From: Selaginella moellendorffii
Lineage: Eukaryota; Streptophyta; Lycopodiopsida; Selaginellales; Selaginellaceae
Assembly: GCF_000143415.4 (NCBI RefSeq)
Contig: NW_003314309.1
Span: 737,459 to 801,458, forward strand
Length of the DNA: 64,000 bases
Reading direction: 5' to 3'
Of the stretch, positions 1-12,564 are shown piece after piece. Numbering within the stretch: the first letter of the stretch is position 1; each line of letters starts with the position of its first letter. The notes below the pieces were generated by a model. The model saw nothing but the letters and a program-made list of their open reading frames with translations, was not told where the DNA came from and made no database searches. The translations under genes and the position numbers were made by a program.

Positions 1-1403
1 TGAGTGCTATCAAAGACAAGCTCGACTTCCACTACATCCAGGGCGAGGTGGAGTTTTTCAAGAGCCGCGTAAAGAAATACAAGAGCACCGTGCTCAAGGT
101 AAACTTCATCCCCACTCCTCCGGGATTTCCAAACCCCGCGGGGATCGCCCTCCTCGACCAGAGATCCTTCCCAGTTCTCTTCGACAACTCCAAAGTCGAC
201 AAGCGCGACGTCTTCGTTGGCTCCTACAAGCCATCCGATGCCTTCACCGGCGGCGTTAGAACGCTGGCGTACCTCGACACCGAGGAGGAGAAGCACGCCC
301 GTCTCAAGGAATTCGTGTTCCAGATCCTCAAGAGCACCGGCCCGAGGTTCCTGTCCGAGTTTGAGGCCGAGATGGCCAGCGCTCTCGCCGGGGTGGAGGC
401 CGAGATGGAGTCCGGGACGAAGAACTCCATCGCCGTGAGCTCCAAGCTCCTGGATCTGGCGTTTAACTTCATGGTCAAGGCGGTCACCGGCGGCGCTGAC
501 CCATCCAGTCAATTCGGGTCATACGGCCCCCTGCTAATGCAGCTATGGATTGGCGTCCAATTCGCGCCAATCTCGCCACGCACGCAACTCCCCGCCGTGA
601 TCGAGGAGCTCCTCCTCCGCAGCTTTCCACTGCCGCCACTGATCGTCCGGTGGCCCTACGATCGCATCGCCGGATTCTTCCGCGACAACGCCACCGCGCT
701 GATCGACATGGGCGAGAAGCAATTCGGGCTGGATCGCGAGGAGGCGCTCCACAATCTCGTGTTCGTGGTGGGCGTGAATGGGTTCCTGGGCTTCTCGCGG
801 ATGCTCCCATCGCTGCTGTTCTACGTCGCGTCGCAGAGCGAGGCGTTCCAGCAGCGGCTGGGCGGGGAGATCCGCGGCGCGATGGGCGACGATGGTAGCG
901 CGCGCAAGTTCATGGCCGCGGTGGAGCGAATGCCGCTGCTCAAATCGACCGTGCTGGAGGTGATGAGGATCGCGCCGCCGGTGCTCTACCAGTACGGGCG
1001 CGCGCGGCGGGAATTCGTGGTGGAGTCCGGGGATGGGAGGGAGTTTCTCATCCGCAAGGGCGAGCTGCTGGGCGGATCGCAGGCGCTCGTGTGCCGGGAT
1101 CCCACAGTCTTCGATTCGCCGGACGAGTTTGTCCCGGATCGCTTCCTCGGGGCCCAAGGCCGCGAGCTGGAGCGCTGTGTGTTTTGGTCCAATGGCCGCA
1201 ACACGGACTCTACGAGCTCTGCCAACAAGCAGTGTGGAGGGAAGGATTTCGTGGAGACAATCGGGCGTTTGTTCGTCGCGCAGCTCTACTTGCGGTACGA
1301 AAGCATCAAGCTGGGCCCGGATTCCAAGCCCGAGTCGCCCGTGATCAAATCGCTGAGAAAGATCTCCGTGGCAACTAGAACTGGCAACAAAGTAAGTGCC
1401 TAG
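1..1403 (+). CDS. CYP74-family cytochrome P450 (allene oxide synthase/hydroperoxide lyase/divinyl ether synthase type), 5' partial
   Basis: The frame is open from base 3, so the gene begins before the window; 466 C-terminal residues are visible without an intron. CYP74 enzymes rearrange fatty-acid hydroperoxides without O2 or a reductase. Visible signatures are SFPVLFD followed by TGGVRTLAYLD near the N-terminus, an I-helix with VNGFLGF in place of the usual P450 oxygen-binding Thr motif, a K-helix EVMR (ExxR), and the long CYP74 heme loop ending in NKQCGGKDFV with the Cys thiolate. Phe in SFP is the residue type usually seen in allene oxide synthases, but sequence alone does not separate AOS, HPL, DES and epoxyalcohol synthase activity. 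The stop lies 62 bp from the stop of the convergent TBP gene. Confidence 0.93.
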   Translation, partial: SAIKDKLDFHYIQGEVEFFKSRVKKYKSTVLKVNFIPTPPGFPNPAGIALLDQRSFPVLFDNSKVDKRDVFVGSYKPSDAFTGGVRTLAYLDTEEEKHARLKEFVFQILKSTGPRFLSEFEAEMASALAGVEAEMESGTKNSIAVSSKLLDLAFNFMVKAVTGGADPSSQFGSYGPLLMQLWIGVQFAPISPRTQLPAVIEELLLRSFPLPPLIVRWPYDRIAGFFRDNATALIDMGEKQFGLDREEALHNLVFVVGVNGFLGFSRMLPSLLFYVASQSEAFQQRLGGEIRGAMGDDGSARKFMAAVERMPLLKSTVLEVMRIAPPVLYQYGRARREFVVESGDGREFLIRKGELLGGSQALVCRDPTVFDSPDEFVPDRFLGAQGRELERCVFWSNGRNTDSTSSANKQCGGKDFVETIGRLFVAQLYLRYESIKLGPDSKPESPVIKSLRKISVATRTGNKVSA

Positions 1404-1465
1404 CTCCAAGCTGGAGTGTATAAGCTCTTTGATTGATTGATAGCTCATAACTTACTCCTGGTTCT

Positions 1466-2909
1466 TCACTGTGGGATCTTTCGGAATTCCGCTAGCACGG
1501 GGTAGATGTTCTCGAAAGCTTCGTAGATCTCGTCTCTTACCTGTGGAGCTTTTTTCAGTATCAAAGCATGAGAGAGGGATCAAACCTTTGCTCCCGTGAG
1601 CACGATTTTGCCAGAGACGAAGATGAGCAAGACGATCTTAGGCTGCTTCATTCTGTAAATGAGTCCTGGGAAGATCTCCGGCTCGTACTGCGAAACGAAT
1701 GTCTTAACCAAGAGAAGAAGAAGAACAGGAGAAATGAGCATAGCTTAACTGTTGAGAAGTGGCCGTGGGAGAAGGCGAGGCCTTCGAGCCGGATTGGAAA
1801 TCGGACATCGCACGATCCCACGATGTTCTGAATCTTAAAGTCCTGTGCAGGAGAAAGGCTATGGAAGATACACATGATTTTGACAGGCTCTAGTACCTTG
1901 AATTGACTGGGAAAGCCAAGCTTTTGGATGATCCGAGCGTACTAGACACCATGCACACAAAACTTGCGTAAGTAGCTAGAAGTCATTGACTGCCTCTTTC
2001 AAGTAGTCTTTTTTCTCTTAGTTGGTTGAGAAACCTTTCTAGCCGCAAGCCTGCAATTTTGTTCGCTCTTGGCCCCAGTGCACACCTAAGTAGAGACCAA
2101 ACAAGAAAAAAAAAATAAAAAAAAATCTTACTGAATTAGCAGTTAGTCGTCGAGGTCACGGATAAAAATCTCACCATCTTTCCGGACGCAAAGATGAGAG
2201 CCGTGGTTTTGGGTTCTCTTATACGCATGATCACAGCAGCAAAACGCTGGATAAGAGAAGAGAGAGAGAGACAAGTCATAAAAACAAGAGAAAAAAAAGA
2301 ACACAAACAAACCTTGGGATTGTACTCGGCATTCCTTGCATGCAGCGCGATCGTCTTTAGCTCGAGCTTGCAATCCATGTTCACAGTCGCGACTATGTTC
2401 CTGGATGGCGGAATCAAAAAAGAAAATAGGATAAAATAAATCCACCAGGAAAGTCTAAAGTTCCATTTTTCCAACAAGAAGATATCACTCAACTGGAGCG
2501 TGGGAACGATCCCTGACGGATGCTTGCTCAAGTCAACAGCCACGCCGCCTTGGAATCCCAGTCGCGAGAAGCCCTCTTTGCTCGAAGGCGATGGATTGTT
2601 CTCCAGTTCTTGATGAATTTGCTGCTGCGGCTGGTGCTGATAAGCCACATTCTGGCGCTGCCACGCGAAGTACTGCTGCAGCTGACTGGAATCCAGATTC
2701 GCGATCGCTGGAGCCGCGGCATACTGACCCTGGAAGAAATTTTGCTGCGCGAAGAAATCTTGCTGAGCAGCAAGATCTTGCTGCTGCTGCTGGTATTGGA
2801 GGCGCCGATCGATCAAGGGCGGCGGCAGCGCCGGATCGCCGTGAAGAATGTGCTCCTCGGGGACGAAATCTTGGCTTTTCCCGGCGCCCGCCTCTTCACA
2901 TCCCTCCAT
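1466..2909 (-). CDS. TBP: TATA-box-binding protein with a long glutamine-rich N-terminal extension
   Basis: General transcription factor that binds and bends the TATA box in TFIID. Eight exons read on the minus strand: 2909-2494, 2400-2313, 2246-2175, 2085-2035, 1941-1897, 1842-1750, 1687-1586, 1540-1466 (313 residues). The two direct repeats of the saddle are complete: residues 125-139 read [15 protein letters not shown], then [38 protein letters not shown] and [15 protein letters not shown], ending [10 protein letters not shown]. The first 120 residues contain 25 Gln, including a run of five, where most plant TBPs have about 20 residues. No Met occurs between residue 1 and the core, so the extension is probably translated. 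The exact start is inferred from the first in-frame ATG. Confidence 0.93.
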
Positions 2910-3143
2910 TCCAAAACAATGGACCGCTCTTCGCGAGCCCTATTAATACGTATACGTTTGGCATGAAGGAGTGACACGTGGAAGATTCTCAAGCCAAGAG
3001 CTTTCCTTTTTTCTCCATTGACATTGATGAAAGAGCACAAAAAATCCCTCCTTGTTATCAAACTAATCTTTTGGCTCTATTGTTTTATACATTTACACGA
3101 GATGTTACTGCAAAAGGCCGCCCGAGAGGAAAGAGAAGAAGAG

Positions 3144-3186
<43 letters not shown>

Positions 3187-3210
3187 GAGAGAAAAAAAAA
3201 CTGGAAGAAC
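2910..3210. promoter_or_regulatory. TBP upstream / BiP downstream spacer with (GA)n tract
   Basis: A 300 bp gap between the TBP start and the BiP stop, both on the minus strand. It must hold the TBP promoter and the BiP 3' UTR. It contains a (GA)n microsatellite at about 3149-3181, an AT-rich TATTAATACG stretch near 2941 and a CACGTG G-box near 2975. The roles are inferred from position only. Confidence 0.45.
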
Positions 3211-5634
<2,424 letters not shown>

Positions 5635-5979
5635 CGCGCTCTCTGTCGAAATGCTGCGAGACCTAAGCGCGCATGCCTTTTTAACTCCTCTGGTGCTAGC
5701 TGAAAGCTCTAGAAAGAACTAGGGCAGATGCAAGCAAGCGAATGGGAGCACGACACGTGGAAAACGCCCCAATGAGAATAAACCAGGTCATCCAGCCAAT
5801 CAGAAGGCGTGGCCACTCTACAATGAAGTGGCTCGGCCAATCAGAGCCCGGCATTTTGTTGGTTGTTTTATTGCCGCCGGATCGCGTGGGCGTGGACAAA
5901 TCGAGGCCGTTTGTTTTAAATGCCAGGTGAAAAGAAACTTAAAAGAGTGCCCTAGCTTGGACGCTGGACGGAGCTCGCC
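5635..5979. promoter_or_regulatory. Divergent BiP/GRP94 promoter region
   Basis: This 345 bp separates the ATGs of BiP (minus) and GRP94 (plus), so both promoters must lie here or within the genes. A TATA-like TTAAAAAG reads toward BiP at about 5676-5684, and a TTTAAAT lies near 5914-5921 toward GRP94. There are three CCAAT boxes (5769-5773, 5796-5800, 5837-5841), a CACGTG G-box (5754-5759) and four CGTGG motifs, which are CCACG on the minus strand (5756, 5808, 5885, 5891). These are the half-sites of ER-stress elements, but no canonical CCAAT-N9-CCACG arrangement was found. Confidence 0.7.
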
Positions 5980-8900
5980 ATGGCGCGATCGGCAGCGGTG
6001 GTTGCCCTGTTCTTCCTGATCGCTCTCACGGCCTTCCCCGATCAAGGTAATCGATATTCACGGATCTCCGTGGGGGCATTGGATTGATCTAAGAATCGAG
6101 TGATTTTTGCTCTGCTTAGGCCCGATCAGGTCTAAGGTCCACGCAGAAGATACCGGAGTTACCGAAGAGAATGCCAGTCCTCCGAAAATCGAAGAACCGA
6201 TCGGTGGCGCGATTCCTGACGCCTTGTCTACTGATTCCCAGGTTGTCGAGAGGTAATGTACATCATTACTTTGCTGGAACTTTTTTGTTTCTCTTCTTTT
6301 TCCGGGGCAATTCTAAGTGTGTGGACATTTTCTACTCAGGGAGTCCGAGTCCGTGGGCCAAAAGACTTTGCGAGCCCATGCACAGAGATTTACGTTCCAG
6401 GCTGAAGTTTCGAGGTTGATGGACATTATTGTCAACTCTCTATATAGCAACAAGGATATCTTCCTTCGAGAGCTTATTTCGAACGCCTCTGACGTGAGTG
6501 AGATGGTTGATTTGGTGTTCGCCGTTTGAGCCCCTCTTCTTCTTGTTCTTTTTTCTCACAGGCATTGGACAAAATTCGGTTTCTGTCTCTTACCGACAAG
6601 TCTCAGCTCGGCGAAGGTGACGAGTCCAAACTGGAAATCAGGGTCGGTACTTCATCCATTTCAGTCGCTAATAGTCGTCCAAGTTCTTACATTCTATATA
6701 CCAGATTAAACTGGACAAAGAGAAGAAGCTTCTTTCTATTCGCGATCGTGGCATCGGGATGACTAAGGACGAGTTGATAAAGAACCTTGGAACAATCGCG
6801 AAGTCTGGAACCTCAGGTGCTTTCTTTGACTCCTTTGAATTTTGTTGAACAACTTTGATGTTTCTTTTGTAGCATTTTTCGAAAAGATGCAGTCAGGAGG
6901 TGACTTAAATTTGATTGGCCAGTTTGGAGTCGGTTTCTACTCGGTGTATTTGGTCGCGGATTACGTCGAGGTCATCAGTAAAAATAACGAAGACAAGCAG
7001 TATGGCTTTCAGCTTTTCTGTTTAACTAGGCTTTGGAAGCTGACATATATTTCTTAGGTACATTTGGGAATCTACAGCTGATGGAGCTTTTGCCGTTAGC
7101 GAGGATGAAGAAAATGAGCCGTTAGGACGCGGGACTGAAATTAAATTGCACCTGAAAGATGATGCTGCGGATTATTTGGAAGAGTCGAAACTGAAAGTAC
7201 GTTCCATTGTTTTGCCTTTTGATTTTGTGACCTAACTTTTTGTTTTTCTTTTGGCAACGCAGGAGCTAGTTCAAAAGTACTCAGAATTCATGAACTTTCC
7301 GATATACCTTTGGAATTCTACGGAAGTTGAGGTTGAAGTTCCTGTAGACGAAGAGACTGAAGAGACTGTTGAAGAGGAAGACGACAAACCAGAAGACAAA
7401 CCAGGTTTGCTTTCAAAGACAAGGAATGCTGTTTTAATTTTTGCTCTTTTAACTTGCAGAAGAAAGTGAAACAGAAGAGGAGACTGAAAGTAAGAGGTTT
7501 TCTTTCTATAAACTTTGGTTTACAGTATTTATCTTGTTTAGAGCCGAAAACGAAGAAAGTCAAAGAAATCAAGTGGGACTGGGAGCTACTAAATGACGTC
7601 AAAGCTATCTGGCTAAGGAGTCCAAAGGATGTTACCGAGGATGAGTACTCGAAGTTTTATCATTCGATCTCTAAGGTGAGCTGATGTGATTGGCAAATGT
7701 TGTCAATTTTACGTGCATTGTTCAGGATTATAACCCCGACAAGCCAATGTCCTGGAGTCATTTCTCTGCGGAAGGAGATGTCGAGTTCAAGGCTGTGTTG
7801 TTCATTCCTCCGAAGGCTCCGCATGATCTTTACGAGAATTACTACAACAGCAAAACATCATTGAAGCTCTACGTTCGGCGAGTGTTCGTATCCGACGAGT
7901 TCGACGAACTTTTGCCTAAGTACCTCAGCTTTTTGAAGGTTGGTCGTGTGCAGTATTCGCGTCAGTCTATTTAATGCTTGGGTTTTTCACAGGGCCTGGT
8001 CGATTCTGATACACTGCCAATTAACGTTTCTCGAGAAATGCTGCAGCAGCACGGCAGTTTGAGAACCATCAAGAAGAAACTTGTTCGCAAGGCGCTCGAT
8101 ATGATTCGTAGCATAGTTAACGCTGACCCGGACGAGGCCAATCCTGATGCCAAAGCGGAGGATGCCAAAGCTGAGAATGCTGAAGGTTGGTACATGTACA
8201 TATTGGTCGTTAACGTTAAGTTGTTTACCTTTCAGACGTAAAATCTGACGAGAAGAAGGAAGAAAAATCCGACGAGAAGAAGGAAGAAAACAAAGGAAAA
8301 TACGTCAAGTTCTGGAACGAGTTCGGCAAGTCGATTAAACTTGGCATCGTTGAAGACGCAACTAACAGAGTGCGTCTTGCGAAACTCCTGCGATTCTACA
8401 GGTAAGATAGTCAAGAAAATTGTAGCAGCTCTGATTGTTATTCTAAATTCTCACAGCTCTAATTCGGACGACAAGCTCTCCTCACTTGAACAGTATGTTA
8501 GCCGGATGAAGCCCGGGCAGAAGGACATCTATTTCATCACTGGCCAAGACCGTGAGCAACTCAAGAAGTCTCCGTTTCTGGAGAGGCTCCAGAAAGAAGG
8601 CTATGAGGTACTTTTTTCCTTTGGGATAATAATCCGAGGTGACTAATGCCTTGGTTCATGCGCAGGTTATTTTCTTCACGGACCCAGTCGATGAGTATTT
8701 GACTCAGTACCTGACCGAGTTCGATGACAAGAAGCTCGTCAACATCTCCAAGGAAGGATTGAAGCTTGGACAGAAGGACAAGGAGAAGGCCAAGGAATTG
8801 AAGCAGTCGTTCAAGCCTCTGCTGGCATGGTGGAAAGACGTTCTTAAGCCCGAGGGTGTGGACAGCGTGAAAATCAGTAACCGTCTTGCCGACACTCCCG

Positions 8901-9542
8901 CCGTGGTTGTGACATCCACTTATGGCTGGAGCGCCAACATGGAGAGGATAATGCGAGCGCAAACCTTGACCGACAACTCCAGACAGAACTACATGCGCGG
9001 AAAGAGAGTGCTGGAGATCAATCCCCGTCACCCCATCATCAAGGAGTTGCGTGGGAAAGTGGACGAACAGCCAGAGGTTCGTCTAGTTTGCATTACAAGA
9101 TCTAAGTTCTCATCTCATTGTTTTCTACAGGATGAGAGCACAAAGGCGACTGGAAAGCTCATCTACAAGACGGCTTTGATTGACAGTGGTTTCCTGGTTG
9201 ACGACTCGAAGGAGTTTGCGTCCCAGATCTACTCGATCATCAAGAGCAACCTCAACATCAGCCCCGACGCACAATTCGACGAGGAGATCGAGACGGTCAT
9301 CGAAGACAAGGTATGAAGCTTATGACAAGGCTAGGGATATGGATCTGTTTACTGTTTTTGTCTTCTCACAGGAGAGCGTCGAGGAGAACGAAGATGCTGA
9401 GCCAGGCTCCGAGGGTTCCGAGGGCTCCGAGCCAGATTCGCCCTTTGGCGAGGATGGATTGCCGAGAGGCCAGTCCATGGGGAGTACTCTTAGGTCCGAA
9501 AACTATGAGCCAGACGACGAAGACGAGAAGGATGAACTATGA
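5980..9542 (+). CDS. HSP90B1: GRP94/SHEPHERD, ER-lumenal Hsp90
   Basis: ER paralogue of Hsp90 that folds a limited set of secreted and membrane proteins. Seventeen exons: 5980-6046, 6120-6252, 6340-6493, 6562-6642, 6705-6816, 6873-6999, 7058-7196, 7263-7404, 7460-7489, 7542-7675, 7726-7938, 7993-8185, 8236-8401, 8457-8607, 8666-9076, 9131-9310, 9372-9542; they sum to 867 codons plus stop. Exon 1 encodes a signal peptide ([20 protein letters not shown]). The ATPase domain shows [23 protein letters not shown] and GQFGVGFYS; the acidic linker is rich in Glu and Asp; the middle domain has [20 protein letters not shown]. The C-terminus is KDEL. Exon 9 is only 30 nt. Confidence 0.96.
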
Positions 9543-9671
9543 CGAGATAGCCTCTAGACATTTTGTACACTTGGCGCGCTCCCAAGAACCCTAATTTCTG
9601 TATGTTTGAAAAAACGAATATTTTGTGTTAACTAACCTGTGCTTAAAAGGTTTCAATCATAACCCAAGGCT

Positions 9672-12203
9672 ATGGATGGCCTGGAACAAGCGTTTGAATG
9701 GATCCAGGCCAAGGGCGCGCGGGCCACGCGCGCCGACTATGCCTCGCTGCTCAAGCGCTGTGGCGTCGCTAGGGTTCTAGATTTCGCCAGGCGCGCCTAC
9801 GAATCCATGGCGCGCAGCCGGCACCACGACGAGCTCTCCCTCCGCAATCTCTCCATCGAGATGTTTGGCAAGTGCGGGGACATCGAGGTGGCCAGGGAGA
9901 TTTTCCACGGCCTGTGGCGCCCAAATCTCTTCTCCTGGACGATGATCCTGGCGGCCTGCGCTCGCAATGGCCGGAATCTCGAGGCGCTGCTGCTCGTCCG
10001 CCGGATGATTGGCGAGGGAGCGCGACCGGATGTGGTGTGCTTCGTGACGATCCTGGATTTGTGCGCGGCCACGGCGGATTTGGAGCAAGGTAAGGTCGCT
10101 CACGCCTGGATTCTTGCCTGTGGTGTGGAGTCGTCTAGTAGGGTTCTTGGCAATGCGCTGATCAACATGTATGGTAAATGCAGGAATCTGGATCTCGCTA
10201 GAGCGCAGTTTGATCGGATGGAGCACCAAGATCACGGGAGAGATGTTGTGACTTGGAACTCGCTGCTTGCGGCATTTACCCACAATGGGTATTTGGAGGA
10301 GGCTGCTCGGTTGTTCCAAGAGATGGAAGTCGAAGGGATCAAGCCCAGCAGCGTGACTCTCACATGTGTTCTTGAGTCTTGTAGCGGCGATCGCCAAGGT
10401 AAGCTCTTTCACGATCGAGTTCTCGATCTCGGACTCCAAGGGGACGAGTTTCTCATGAATTCTCTCGTGAAGATGTATGCCAGGTGTGGGAGACTGGAAG
10501 AGAGCAGGCTGGTTTTCCGAGCGATCGATCAAAAGGATATCATTTCCTGGAACGTGATGATCTCGCTGGAAGCTCGGCTGGGAAGCAGCGAAGAGGCGGT
10601 TGAGCTGCTGCGAGAGATTGATCTGGAGGGATTTCCAGAGCCGGACGAGGTAACTTTTATCAGCGTTGTCGACGCTTGCTCTTGCCTGGGAGACTTAGAT
10701 CTGTGCTTCACCATCCAGGAGCTCGTTTCCAGCGCTGGCTTTGACGACGATCTCCTCCTTGGCAACGCTGTTGTCAACATGTTTGGGAAGTCCGGCTGCT
10801 TGGATGCTGCTCGAGCAACTTTTGATCGATTGCCAGTCAAGAATGTGGTCTCCTGGAACTGCTTGATCTCGGGTTACGCGCAGAACCTCCAGGGAAGAAG
10901 ATGTCTGGAGCTTTTCAGGCAGATGGATCAAGAGGGTGTCAAAGCCAACTCGGTCACCTTTGTCAGCCTTCTCGACGCGTGCTCTACAATCCCAGCTCTT
11001 GACTTTGGACGAGAACTCCATCTCCGGATCACTGCTGCCGGATTGGAACTACACACGGTGGTGGCGACTGCGCTGATCAACATGTATGGCAAGTGCCAGG
11101 AGCTCCAACTCGCACAAGAACTACTCGAGAGATACCAGTCGACGGGACTAGTGGCTTGCAACGTCATGATCTCGGCGTATGCCCAAGTTGGGCATAGCGA
11201 GAGAGCTATGGAGTTTCTCCAAGGAATGGATCTCGCAGGTGTCAAGGCCGACGTTGTGACTTACATTGGAGCGCTCGAGGCGTGCGCTTGCTCCAAGGAT
11301 TTTTCCAAAGGTCAGGCTGTCTACGATCGGGTTGTGAGCACCGGCTGGATCTCGCAGCTCGTCATTGCAAACTCGGTGATCAACATGCTGGGAAAGAGTG
11401 GACGGGTTTTGGAAGCCGCCATTGTCTTCGATCGGATGGAAAAGAGAGACAGCGTCACGTGGAACGCGATCGCTGCTGCATATGCCCAGAACGGGCATCC
11501 GCTGGAAGCGCTGGAATTGTTCTGGAGAATGCAGCAGCAGGGTGTTCGAGCACAGGAGGCGACGTTTGTGACGATCTTAGATGCTTGCGGCGATTCCAGC
11601 TCGTTGCTCGCCCATGGTCGATCGATCGCGAAGCTGAGTTCTTGGACGTCCGACGCGATCAAAGGGGCGCTGCTGGGAATGTACTCCAAGTGTGGCTGCG
11701 TGGACGACGCGCTGGCAGCGCTCCAGAGCTTGTCCTCGCGGGGGCTGCTGGCGTGGACGTCCATGCTGGCGGCCTACGCCCACGTCGGACGCGCCAGCGA
11801 GGCACTGCGCGTGCTCGGGCAAATGCAGCACGATGGGGTGGTGCCCGACGACGTGGCATTTTCTGCCGTGGTGTTTGCATGCAGCCACGCTGGACTCCTC
11901 CACGAGGCGCTCGTACGGCTGGCGTGGGTGTCCGGGGATTACGGTACGGCCATGGGCGCTGGGCTGTACGAATGCGTTGTGGATGTGCTTGCACGGATGG
12001 GCCGGCTCCAGGAGGCCGAGGAGCTCATGCACGCGATGCCGTACGAGCCCGATAGTTTGGCCTGGATGGCGCTTTTGGGCGCGTGTACAGTCCACGGTGA
12101 TCTGGAAAGGGGGGCTCGTACGGCGGGACACGAGGCATTGTTGGATTCGGGCAGTGGGCGATATGTCTTGCTATCCAATATGTACGCCTCATGGGAGGAT
12201 TGA
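9672..12203 (+). CDS. PPR protein, PLS type, without E/DYW tail
   Basis: An intronless ORF of 843 residues built almost wholly of 31-36 residue pentatricopeptide repeats, with recurring VVSWNCLISGYAQNL-, VTFVSLLDACS- and ALINMYGKC-like blocks. Such proteins bind organelle RNA one base per repeat. The last block reads PDSLAWMALLGACTVHGDL then YVLLSNMYASWED and stops where an E motif would normally begin. Just beyond the stop another frame continues with LNGRDLREWTVISDAVGV, which looks like a worn E motif, so a frameshift may have shortened the protein. Target and organelle cannot be read from the sequence. Confidence 0.88.
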   Translation: MDGLEQAFEWIQAKGARATRADYASLLKRCGVARVLDFARRAYESMARSRHHDELSLRNLSIEMFGKCGDIEVAREIFHGLWRPNLFSWTMILAACARNGRNLEALLLVRRMIGEGARPDVVCFVTILDLCAATADLEQGKVAHAWILACGVESSSRVLGNALINMYGKCRNLDLARAQFDRMEHQDHGRDVVTWNSLLAAFTHNGYLEEAARLFQEMEVEGIKPSSVTLTCVLESCSGDRQGKLFHDRVLDLGLQGDEFLMNSLVKMYARCGRLEESRLVFRAIDQKDIISWNVMISLEARLGSSEEAVELLREIDLEGFPEPDEVTFISVVDACSCLGDLDLCFTIQELVSSAGFDDDLLLGNAVVNMFGKSGCLDAARATFDRLPVKNVVSWNCLISGYAQNLQGRRCLELFRQMDQEGVKANSVTFVSLLDACSTIPALDFGRELHLRITAAGLELHTVVATALINMYGKCQELQLAQELLERYQSTGLVACNVMISAYAQVGHSERAMEFLQGMDLAGVKADVVTYIGALEACACSKDFSKGQAVYDRVVSTGWISQLVIANSVINMLGKSGRVLEAAIVFDRMEKRDSVTWNAIAAAYAQNGHPLEALELFWRMQQQGVRAQEATFVTILDACGDSSSLLAHGRSIAKLSSWTSDAIKGALLGMYSKCGCVDDALAALQSLSSRGLLAWTSMLAAYAHVGRASEALRVLGQMQHDGVVPDDVAFSAVVFACSHAGLLHEALVRLAWVSGDYGTAMGAGLYECVVDVLARMGRLQEAEELMHAMPYEPDSLAWMALLGACTVHGDLERGARTAGHEALLDSGSGRYVLLSNMYASWED

Positions 12204-12564
12204 ACGGCCGGGATCTCCGGGAATGGACGGTGATCTCTGACGCTGTTGGAGTAGGAATATCTTGGGGAGATTTTTTCCGATGTGGATAAACTCTGTAGCA
12301 CAGCTGTGAACAATATTCGCGATAATTGTTTGCCCCTTGCTTACGTGTCGTAACCTTACATGCTGTCACGAGTTTGACCTTTTTAACCACGTGGTAAAAA
12401 AGTGTTGTGGCTTTGGTTTGGTGGCACTAGCTACTAGCGAGCAAGGCTAGCATGGGACGAGCAGCTAGGGTTCTTCGAGGAGGGAGTGCAATGCCGGGTT
12501 TGTCGATCGACGTAGCCAGCTGGGAGCTGTGATCGTGAGCGGCGCATTCGCCATTCGTCTTTCC
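12204..12564. other. Intergenic leader/promoter, no gene seen
   Basis: About 360 bp between the PPR stop and the chosen start of the TPR-like gene. I see only the possible worn E-motif remnant (to about 12290) and what is probably the leader of the next gene. Confidence 0.5.

Noticed and set aside
543-1448. 301-codon antisense ORF under the CYP74 gene
   Set aside because: The sense strand has a complete P450 with its heme loop; the antisense translation resembles nothing.
5741-5900. Canonical ER stress element CCAAT-N9-CCACG in the BiP/GRP94 promoter
   Set aside because: Half-sites are present but spacing and orientation do not fit on either strand; reported only as half-sites.
9777-10532. 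251-codon antisense ORF in the first PPR gene
   Set aside because: Composition is typical of antisense of PPR repeats; the sense frame is clearly coding.
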